Shown here: piece after piece, positions 1 to 4,621 of the stretch
Layout: the number at the start of each line of letters is the position of its first letter
Position numbering within the stretch: the stretch's first letter is position 1
Origin: an uncultured Mucilaginibacter sp.
GTDB taxonomy: Bacteria > Bacteroidota > Bacteroidia > Sphingobacteriales > Sphingobacteriaceae
Assembly: GCA_946479225.1 (NCBI GenBank)
Contig: CAMLFI010000196.1
Coordinates: forward strand, 1-5,645
Direction of reading: 5' to 3'
Length of the DNA stretch: 5,645 nt
Position numbers and translations under genes: made by a program
The notes under the pieces: model-generated
Told to the model about the DNA's origin: nothing
The model's input: the letters and a program-made list of their open reading frames with translations, nothing else
Database searches by the model: none

Positions 1-945
1 TACGTTTACCTTAACCATGATCTGGGGCTGTTACCCCGCGATCCGCAGGGCAGGGGTTTTACCAATAAGAGCTTTTTGGAGGATATGTTTCTGACCAAAG
101 GATGGAGACGATATACCTGGCAGGGCCTGGTACAAAGCAAAGCTGCCGATACCTTGCGTATTGGCGCACCGCCTGAATTTAAGGGCTATCTGCTTCATCG
201 TGGCAAACCGTTTAAAGACACTATTCGCCTGCTCGTTCTCAGAAACAAGAATTTTGATAAGGTGATGACCGAGCCTGATGGGTCTTTCACACTCAACCAG
301 CAACTTTTGGAAATAGCCGAGGGCTCAAAGGTGAATGTATGGACAGACCTGCTGGAGCAAAAAAACTACGCCATACAGTTAAATAATCCCTTTAAGCCGC
401 TCAACCGGCAGGTGGCAGACGCCGCCGTAATGAAAAACTGGGGCATTGCCGGGCGCATAGAAAGCAGCATGGATCAGCAGTTAAAGGGCCTGCAAAAAAA
501 TATTGTTTTGAATGAGGTTACCATAAAGGGGGTAAAAAACAATGGCCCTATGTATGGCCTGCGTAACGAATGCGGCGATTATGTTTGTCTGGCCGGCTAC
601 CTCAACTGCTTTTATCATACGCCTGCAAACAGCAAAGTATATGCTCCCGTTAAAGGTCAGGCTATTGTAGGCGGTGTATACCAGGGATGTACATCAACAG
701 GGCAGGAAGTTTTAGCCATTTACACCGGTCGCGAATTTTATGGCCTCAACAGAAGTCCCGATGGCCAATTAGAAACTCAATATTTGTCTACGTTATTTTG
801 GAAGCCAGGCCTAACCACTGATGACAAGGGGGAAGCATCATTCTCTTTTTATACAGGCGATATAACAGGTAAATTTAGGGTGATAGTACAGGGGATCAGT
901 GATCAGCATGTGGTTTATGGGGATGGTGAGATTACGGTGAAGTAA
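1..945 (+). CDS. C-terminal part of a large MG2/TonB-plug type envelope protein (5' end outside window)
   Basis: The frame is open from the first base and ends at TAA 943-945, giving 314 residues with no start visible, so the gene begins upstream. Near the window start there is an LTKGWRRYTW motif (residues 31-40). This is characteristic of large Bacteroidota envelope proteins that combine alpha-2-macroglobulin-like MG2 or carboxypeptidase-regulatory Ig-like folds with a TonB-receptor plug-like segment. A VLNEVTIKG stretch (about 169-177) resembles the start of such a plug. Four cysteines (C191, C196, C203, C230) cluster just after it and could form disulfides, which fits a periplasmic or surface location. 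The end (WKPGLTTDDKGEASFSFYTG, then ITGKFRVIVQGIS) is a typical macroglobulin-like beta domain. No outer-membrane barrel follows, so it is probably not a classical TonB transporter. Family assignment is fairly sure; the function is unknown. Confidence 0.8.
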   Translation, partial: YVYLNHDLGLLPRDPQGRGFTNKSFLEDMFLTKGWRRYTWQGLVQSKAADTLRIGAPPEFKGYLLHRGKPFKDTIRLLVLRNKNFDKVMTEPDGSFTLNQQLLEIAEGSKVNVWTDLLEQKNYAIQLNNPFKPLNRQVADAAVMKNWGIAGRIESSMDQQLKGLQKNIVLNEVTIKGVKNNGPMYGLRNECGDYVCLAGYLNCFYHTPANSKVYAPVKGQAIVGGVYQGCTSTGQEVLAIYTGREFYGLNRSPDGQLETQYLSTLFWKPGLTTDDKGEASFSFYTGDITGKFRVIVQGISDQHVVYGDGEITVK

Positions 946-946
946 A

Positions 947-991
947 TAGTTAGATAAATAAAATAATGCTGTTTTTTTATTTTTTTAACTA
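947..991 (+). terminator. Weak A/T-rich hairpin after the envelope-protein gene
   Basis: TAGTTA (947-952) pairs with TAACTA (986-991), and AAATAAAA (956-963) pairs with TTTTATTT (975-982) inside it. T-runs lie at 972-978 and 980-986. It begins two bases after the stop codon, so it may end the upstream transcript. It contains almost no G-C pairs and may be only A/T-rich spacer. Confidence 0.3.
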
Positions 992-997
992 AATAAA

Positions 998-1014
998 TTA
1001 GCAAAACTTGCTAA
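998..1014. promoter_or_regulatory. 17-bp perfect palindrome, candidate operator of the exonuclease/GIY-YIG gene
   Basis: TTAGCAA (998-1004), spacer AAC, TTGCTAA (1008-1014) is a perfect 7-bp inverted repeat with a 3-base spacer, the size expected for a dimeric repressor site. Its right arm overlaps the probable -7 box at 1012-1019, so a bound protein should block RNA polymerase. A shorter repeat, CTAA (989-992) and TTAG (998-1001), adjoins it. A palindrome of the same layout occurs at 3691-3707. The binding protein is unknown. LexA-like control is a guess from the repair-type product. Confidence 0.5.
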
Positions 1015-1019
1015 CTTTA
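1012..1019 (+). promoter_or_regulatory. Probable -7 promoter box TAACTTTA
   Basis: TAACTTTA matches the Bacteroidota -7 consensus TAnnTTTG at all fixed positions except the last. I see no good TTTG or TTG at the expected -33 distance, so the promoter may be weak or need an activator. It ends only four bases before the GTG start, which predicts a leaderless or nearly leaderless mRNA. Confidence 0.5.
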
Positions 1020-1023
1020 CCAT

Positions 1024-2388
1024 GTGTACGCCATAGTAGATATTGAGACAACAGGGGGGCATGCCAGCGCAAATGGTATCACCGAAATAGCCATTTGCCT
1101 GCACGATGGCAAAAAAGTAACGCAGCGTTACAGCACGCTGGTAAATCCCCGCAGGGAAATTCCTATTTACATAAGCGCCCTTACCGGTATAACCAATGAT
1201 ATGGTGGAGCAGGCGCCGCCCTTTGAGGATGTGGCTGCCGATGTTTACCACCTGCTTCATGGTAAGATATTTGTTGCCCACAACGTTAATTTTGACTATT
1301 CCTTTGTGCGCTATCATTTAGGGCAGGCGGGGTATGATCTTACATGTAATAAACTTTGCACCGTAAGGCTGGGGCGAAAGATACTTCCCGGTCATGCATC
1401 CTACAGTTTAGGCAGGTTATGCCGAAGCTTAGGTATTGATAACGAAAGCCGTCACCGTGCTTTAGGCGATGCCGAGGCAACGGCGGAGTTATTCGGTATG
1501 ATGCTGCGTGCTGACAAGGAAGATCATATAAAAAAAGCCCTTAAGCAAAACTCAAAAGAGCAGTTATTACCTCCGCATTTACCAAAAACAGATATTGAAG
1601 CGCTGCCAATGATGCCGGGTGTATATTACTTCCATGACGAAAAGGGAAAAGTAATTTATGTAGGCAAAGCCCGTAATATAAAAAAACGCGTTTGCAGCCA
1701 TTTTACGGGTAATAACCCCGGCCCCCAGCGACAAGAGTTTTTACGTAATATCCACAGAATAACGTTTCAGGAATGTGGTACAGAATTGATAGCTTTTGTT
1801 TTAGAGGCTGTTGAGATAAAACGATTGTGGCCAAAGTACAACCGATCCTTAAAACGCTTTGAGCATGCTTACGGGCTATTTGTTTTTGAGGATCAGAGTG
1901 GATATATGCGTTTGGCGGTTGATAAGCGGCGAAAATTCGCTCTTCAGCCCGTATACACCTGTAACTCAATAAACGAAGGTTACAGCATTATCCATAGCCT
2001 TATTGACCAGTTTGAGCTTTGCCCTAAGCTTTGTTTTATACAACGCAACAGTTATGCCTGCACAGGTGTTCATTCCGGCGCTTGCGCCTGCGAGGGTTTG
2101 CAGCCGGTTGAAGAATATAATAATAAGGTAGCTACTGCAATTGAAGGATTAAAGAATGCTTTGCCAACCTTCGCTATCCGCGATGAAGGCCGTAACTACG
2201 ATGAGCATAGCTGCATATTGGTAGAGCGCGGACAGTTTTATGGCATGGGCTATATTACACCCGGCTTTCAAACTAACGATTTGCAGCAATTAAAGACCCA
2301 GCTTACCCCTTATCCCGGTAATGATTATATCCGCAATATGGTAATGAACTATGGCGAAAAATTCCCGGATAGGATGGTGGTTTTTTAA
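1024..2388 (+). CDS. DEDDh 3'-5' exonuclease fused to UvrC-type GIY-YIG nuclease
   Basis: This 454-residue protein has two nuclease domains and is probably a cytoplasmic DNA repair or processing enzyme. Residues 4-160 are a DNA polymerase III epsilon-like exonuclease with visible metal ligands: D6 and E8 (DIETT), D91 (HNVNFD), and H144 and D149 (HRALGDA). Residues 196-275 are a GIY-YIG domain as in the UvrC N-terminus: GVY at 199-201, YVGKA at 212-216, R222, E261 and N273 at UvrC-like spacing. The C-terminal third (280-454) carries C333, C337, C346, C354 and C356, resembling the UvrC cysteine region. The start is GTG at 1024. An in-frame TAA lies at 1012-1014 and the next in-frame Met is residue 60, past the first catalytic motif. 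The same fusion is known in Bacteroidota and in mycobacterial Rv2191-type proteins. E. coli Cho is a GIY-YIG relative under SOS control. Domains are very sure; the exact role is inferred. Confidence 0.93.
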   Translation: MYAIVDIETTGGHASANGITEIAICLHDGKKVTQRYSTLVNPRREIPIYISALTGITNDMVEQAPPFEDVAADVYHLLHGKIFVAHNVNFDYSFVRYHLGQAGYDLTCNKLCTVRLGRKILPGHASYSLGRLCRSLGIDNESRHRALGDAEATAELFGMMLRADKEDHIKKALKQNSKEQLLPPHLPKTDIEALPMMPGVYYFHDEKGKVIYVGKARNIKKRVCSHFTGNNPGPQRQEFLRNIHRITFQECGTELIAFVLEAVEIKRLWPKYNRSLKRFEHAYGLFVFEDQSGYMRLAVDKRRKFALQPVYTCNSINEGYSIIHSLIDQFELCPKLCFIQRNSYACTGVHSGACACEGLQPVEEYNNKVATAIEGLKNALPTFAIRDEGRNYDEHSCILVERGQFYGMGYITPGFQTNDLQQLKTQLTPYPGNDYIRNMVMNYGEKFPDRMVVF

Positions 2389-2406
2389 GCTAATTTTCTG
2401 AAATTA

Positions 2407-2437
2407 TTTGCTTTATATGTTATTGATTAATAATTTG
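2407..2437 (+). promoter_or_regulatory. Candidate promoter of the double-glycine peptide gene
   Basis: TTTG (2407-2410) is followed after 20 bases by TAATTTG (2431-2437). This resembles the Bacteroidota TTTG / TAnnTTTG arrangement but is one base short within the -7 box. A start near 2442-2445 would give a 5' leader of about 110 bases containing two hairpins. Confidence 0.35.
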
Positions 2438-2486
2438 CATTAGCATAAACCTATTAATACCCCGTGCATATTGAAATCCTAAAGTT

Positions 2487-2508
2487 GCCCGTCTTTGGTA
2501 AAACGGGT
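2487..2508 (+). other. Hairpin 1 in the leader of the peptide gene
   Basis: CCCGT (2488-2492) pairs with ACGGG (2503-2507), extended by a G-T pair at 2487/2508 and by an inner TTT/AAA pairing. It has no following T-run, so it looks more like leader structure than a terminator, although it could mark the end of the upstream transcript. Confidence 0.35.
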
Positions 2509-2517
2509 TGGCTGCGC

Positions 2518-2540
2518 TTTTGCCATTTATAAAGGCGAAA
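2518..2540 (+). other. Hairpin 2, just upstream of the peptide gene start
   Basis: TTTTGCC (2518-2524) can pair with GGCGAAA (2534-2540) as a 7-bp stem with one G-U pair and a 9-base loop. It ends 16 bases before the ATG, close enough to affect ribosome access or mRNA stability. No matching known riboswitch is recognised. Confidence 0.35.
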
Positions 2541-2556
2541 TCTAAACTTATTTATT

Positions 2557-2796
2557 ATGAAAAAATTAAAATTGCCTAGCGGAAAAATGCTGTCTAAAGA
2601 ACAAATGAGGTCAATTAGTGGTGGGTATTGGGCGTCGACTTGTTATTTTTCTTGCGACGATCCATCGATTTTTACTCCTCAACTCGATTGTAATTCTCCT
2701 GGGGATTGTTGTATTGTTGCTCAGGAGTATGTTAGGCAATTTTGGCGTCAGTATCATACTTTTTGCACAGTTACCTGCTCTGGGCTAAATTGTTAA
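2557..2796 (+). CDS. Cysteine-rich double-glycine-leader peptide precursor (bacteriocin/natural-product-like)
   Basis: This 79-residue peptide has an N-terminus (MKKLKLPSGKMLSKEQMRSISGG) of the kind found on Bacteroidota GG-leader natural-product or bacteriocin-like precursors: a lysine-rich start, an L-S-K-E-Q-M segment and GG at 22-23. Such leaders are normally cut after GG by a C39-peptidase ABC exporter. The predicted core (24-79, 56 residues) has eight cysteines at 29, 33, 45, 51, 52, 70, 74 and 79, an even number allowing four disulfides. It also has aromatics and several Ser/Thr that could instead be modified. No exporter, modification enzyme or immunity gene is nearby. The codons are rich in T-ending forms (TGT, TTT, TCT, GAT, GTT) compared with neighbours, which hints at recent acquisition or weak selection. 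There is no Shine-Dalgarno. Leader type is fairly sure; activity, cyclisation and target are unknown. A non-toxic signalling or structural secreted peptide is possible. Confidence 0.75.
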   Translation: MKKLKLPSGKMLSKEQMRSISGGYWASTCYFSCDDPSIFTPQLDCNSPGDCCIVAQEYVRQFWRQYHTFCTVTCSGLNC

Positions 2797-2806
2797 TTCT
2801 AAACTT

Positions 2807-2859
2807 TTATCTGCATAGGAAGACAAGTTGGGGACACGTCTTATGCAGATAACTTTTAT
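2807..2859 (+). terminator. Strong hairpin terminator after the peptide gene
   Basis: TTATCTGCAT (2807-2816) pairs perfectly with ATGCAGATAA (2843-2852). An inner AAGAC/GTCTT stem (2820-2824 with 2838-2842) continues it after a small bulge, leaving a 13-base loop. CTTTTAT follows. It starts 11 bases after the peptide stop codon, so it probably ends that transcript and makes the peptide gene monocistronic. Confidence 0.7.
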
Positions 2860-2869
2860 ATTAAAAGTT
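2851..2869. repeat. Second inverted repeat, overlapping the terminator
   Basis: AACTTTTA (2851-2858), spacer TAT, TAAAAGTT (2862-2869) is a perfect 8-bp inverted repeat. Its right arm can also pair with AAACTTTTA at 2801-2809 (9 bp), which would enclose the whole terminator. The two pairings exclude each other. Confidence 0.5.
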
Positions 2870-2870
2870 T

Positions 2871-3230
2871 TGAGATTCTTTCAATCTCCTTCCGATTTTA
2901 TTGGCGATGTACTTTTCCGAGGACCTACCTTGTCGTTTCCGTCGTTTTAAGAATGACGATCATTTTGGTAACATTTATACTACAGTGAAATTTTTTTTAG
3001 GGTGAAGGAGTGCTTCGTGTATCCTTTACATAGGCAGTATATGCCTTATTGTTGCAATTATTTAACACTTTTTAAACTTTTCGTGCGTTTTAAGGTCAAA
3101 AAAGCAGCTAATAAGTTTTTGAGTAAGGGGGCGGGCTTGTTTTTGAACCCATATTAATTAAATTTGTTCGCTCAACCTACAGCAGTTTTAAATAAGTAAT
3201 ACAACAATTAATTATATACACTAACGGAAA
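2871..3230. other. Gene-free stretch between the peptide gene and the cytochrome gene
   Basis: I see no supportable gene here on either strand. It contains a hairpin GAGATT/AATCTC (2872-2877 with 2883-2888), a tandem GTCGTTT (2932-2938 and 2941-2947), a small hairpin AATGA/TCATT (2952-2956 with 2960-2964), an 8-T run near 2991, and a hairpin AGGCA/TGCCT (3032-3036 with 3042-3046). The last 90 bases hold the cytochrome promoter and 5' leader. An unannotated small RNA is possible but not shown. Confidence 0.4.
3137..3166 (+). promoter_or_regulatory. Promoter of the cytochrome c gene
   Basis: TAAATTTG (3159-3166) is an exact match to the Bacteroidota -7 consensus TAnnTTTG. A TTG (3137-3139) lies 19 bases upstream at the expected -33 distance. 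The predicted transcription start is near 3171-3175, giving a leader of about 55-60 bases. Confidence 0.6.
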
Positions 3231-3632
3231 ATGAAGAGGACTATCGTATTAACAAGTTTTATATGTGCTATGCTTGTTGCTAATTTGTCATTTGGTCAAA
3301 CCAAAAAGAAAACCACGGTTAAAAAGACCACTAAAGTTACAACAGTAACCGCTACGCCAAAGGTAAGCGCGGCTGACCTGGTAATAGGCAAACAGGCGCT
3401 TACCAAATCAGATTGTTTGGCTTGTCATAAAGTAGATGGCCCGTTGGTTGGCCCTGCTTACAATGATGTAGCAAAAAAATATGCACCAACCGAGGCAAAT
3501 TATGATATGCTGACCAAGAAAATAATTGCAGGTGGGTCAGGCAACTGGGGAGCAGTACCAATGTCGCCGCACCCATCCTTGCCTCCGGCAGATGTAAAAA
3601 AGATGGTACAATATATATTGTCTCTTAACTAA
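3231..3632 (+). CDS. Exported class I monohaem cytochrome c with Lys/Thr-rich linker
   Basis: This 133-residue protein begins with a signal peptide (1-22, cleavage probably between G22 and Q23). A low-complexity Lys/Thr-rich linker follows (about 24-44), then a small cytochrome c domain (about 47-133). CLACH at 62-66 binds haem covalently through C62 and C65, with H66 as the axial ligand. M111, in the VPMSPHP motif, is the likely sixth ligand, as in c551/c552-type cytochromes. It should carry single electrons in the periplasm. The positively charged linker may let it dock to anionic partners or extend from a surface. It has its own promoter and a strong terminator, so it forms a separate transcript from the ThuA and dehydrogenase genes downstream, but their proximity suggests it is an electron acceptor for them. 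The start ATG gives an intact signal peptide. Family very sure; partner inferred. Confidence 0.92.
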   Translation: MKRTIVLTSFICAMLVANLSFGQTKKKTTVKKTTKVTTVTATPKVSAADLVIGKQALTKSDCLACHKVDGPLVGPAYNDVAKKYAPTEANYDMLTKKIIAGGSGNWGAVPMSPHPSLPPADVKKMVQYILSLN

Positions 3633-3635
3633 AAA

Positions 3636-3672
3636 AAAAAAGCTCTACCTTTAAAATAGGTAGGGCTTTTTT
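3636..3672. terminator. Strong, potentially bidirectional terminator after cytochrome c
   Basis: A 15-bp stem (3636-3650 with 3658-3672) has the core GCTCTACCT/AGGTAGGGC with one G-U pair, a 7-base loop TTAAAAT, and A- and T-runs on its two sides. The A-run (3631-3641) starts within the cytochrome stop codon. The structure should isolate the cytochrome gene from the ThuA gene. Confidence 0.9.
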
Positions 3673-3690
3673 CGTAATACCGTTTTAATA

Positions 3691-3707
3691 TTAGCCGGTT
3701 CGGCTAA
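3691..3707. promoter_or_regulatory. 17-bp perfect palindrome upstream of the ThuA gene, candidate operator
   Basis: TTAGCCG (3691-3697), spacer GTT, CGGCTAA (3701-3707) is a perfect 7-bp inverted repeat with a 3-base spacer, 80 bases before the ThuA start codon. It has no T-run after it and a terminator already lies just upstream, so a protein-binding site is more likely than a terminator. It has the same TTAGC-N7-GCTAA frame as the palindrome at 998-1014. Confidence 0.5.
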
Positions 3708-3717
3708 GTAATGCAAG

Positions 3718-3740
3718 TCGCGGAGCTAACCTTTCTGCGA
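3718..3740 (+). other. Possible leader hairpin ahead of the ThuA gene
   Basis: TCGCGG (3718-3723) can pair with CTGCGA (3735-3740), six pairs with one G-U, across an 11-base loop. It lies between the palindrome and the start codon. I found no convincing TAnnTTTG box in this gap; the nearest is TAACCTTTC at 3727-3735, with a one-base-longer spacer. Confidence 0.25.
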
Positions 3741-3787
3741 AATGCAACCAATAGAAACCACTATAAACTTAAATTATATAAATAATC

Positions 3788-4576
3788 ATGTACACAAAAA
3801 AACAGGGCAAATCATACGGCTTACTTATAGTAGCTGCTATAGTTGTTTTATCGGTATTTAACTTTAACGCGGCATTGGCCAAAGATCCAAAAGTTTTGGT
3901 TTTCGGGTTACCGGCGGCATTTGTGCATACATCCATACCAGCTGGTGTGGCTGCCGTGCAAAAATTGGGTAAAGCAAACAAATTTGATGTTGTAGTTACA
4001 TTTGACATCGATGATTTTAACGATGCTAACCTGAAGCAATATGCAGCAGTTGTTTTCGTAAGCACCACAGGTGACTTTTTTAAGACAGATGCGCAAAAGG
4101 ATGCTTTGAAAAAGTTTATCCAACACGGCGGAGGTTATGTTGGCATACACGCTGCCAGCGATGCCGAAAAGCAATGGCAGTGGTACGGCGACCTGGTAGG
4201 TGCGTATTTTAAACAACATCCAATGGGTGTTCCGTTAGCAACTATTGACGTTGTTGACAAAACCTCAATAGCGACCAAAATGTTACCGGCTCGTTGGGAA
4301 AGAAAAGATGAGTGGTACGCTTATACTTATGCGCCAAAAGATGTGAATGTATTGCTAAAATTAGACGAAGCTTCAACACCTGCCGGTACTTATGACGGAA
4401 GAAATGCAGGTGCAAAGATGGGCGATCATCCTTTAGCCTGGTGGCATGATTTTGATGGCGGCCGTTCTTTTTATACAGCTTTAGGTCATGACCCAGCCGC
4501 TTTCGACGAGCCTTTTGTATTGCAACATATTTTAGGTGGTATTGAATACGCCATCGGTAGAAAAAAAATGCAATAA
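3788..4576 (+). CDS. Exported ThuA-domain protein (trehalose-utilisation family, GATase1-like fold)
   Basis: This 262-residue protein has an N-terminal signal peptide (basic start, hydrophobic 11-24, likely cleavage after AALA at 28-31). A ThuA-like domain fills the rest (about 34-258). Family hallmarks are visible: HGGGYVGIHAASD (113-125) with H121, KQHP (142-145), DEWY (174-177), DHPLAWW (213-219) and GGRSFYTALGH (224-234). ThuA folds like class I glutamine amidotransferases, but I see no nucleophilic cysteine at all, so amidotransferase activity is unlikely. Conserved His/Asp residues may bind a metal or sugar. ThuA of Sinorhizobium is tied to trehalose/3-keto-sugar metabolism, and exported ThuA proteins often sit beside PVC-type dehydrogenases and cytochromes, as here. 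The stop is 45 bases before the next gene, so the two are probably one operon. Family very sure; reaction and substrate unknown. Confidence 0.92.
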   Translation: MYTKKQGKSYGLLIVAAIVVLSVFNFNAALAKDPKVLVFGLPAAFVHTSIPAGVAAVQKLGKANKFDVVVTFDIDDFNDANLKQYAAVVFVSTTGDFFKTDAQKDALKKFIQHGGGYVGIHAASDAEKQWQWYGDLVGAYFKQHPMGVPLATIDVVDKTSIATKMLPARWERKDEWYAYTYAPKDVNVLLKLDEASTPAGTYDGRNAGAKMGDHPLAWWHDFDGGRSFYTALGHDPAAFDEPFVLQHILGGIEYAIGRKKMQ

Positions 4577-4621
4577 GATTCAGATTCCCGAGAAACTAAA
4601 AACTATATATAACCTGTAATA

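Noticed and set aside
31..303. Antisense open frame opposite the envelope-protein gene
   Set aside because: It lies wholly within a coding region with clear family motifs on the + strand; its translation has no recognisable domain.
985..1317. Antisense open frame covering the exonuclease start and promoter region
   Set aside because: It overlaps the conserved exonuclease motifs on the + strand and shows no domain of its own.
1703..1969. Antisense open frame inside the GIY-YIG part
   Set aside because: It is a shadow of a clearly coding + strand frame; no start signals or motifs.
1024..2388. Calling the exonuclease/GIY-YIG gene uvrC, cho or dnaQ
   Set aside because: It shares single domains with each but its fused architecture fits none of them, so a gene symbol would mislead.
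2907..3005. 32-codon + strand open frame (begins MYFSEDLPCRF) in the gene-free stretch
   Set aside because: It has no promoter-like box at a proper distance, no recognisable motif and is short enough to occur by chance. A check for a second double-glycine leader here was negative.
3769..4219. Two antisense open frames opposite the ThuA gene (3769-4068 and 3908-4219)
   Set aside because: Both are opposite a strong ThuA-domain frame and encode no recognisable protein.
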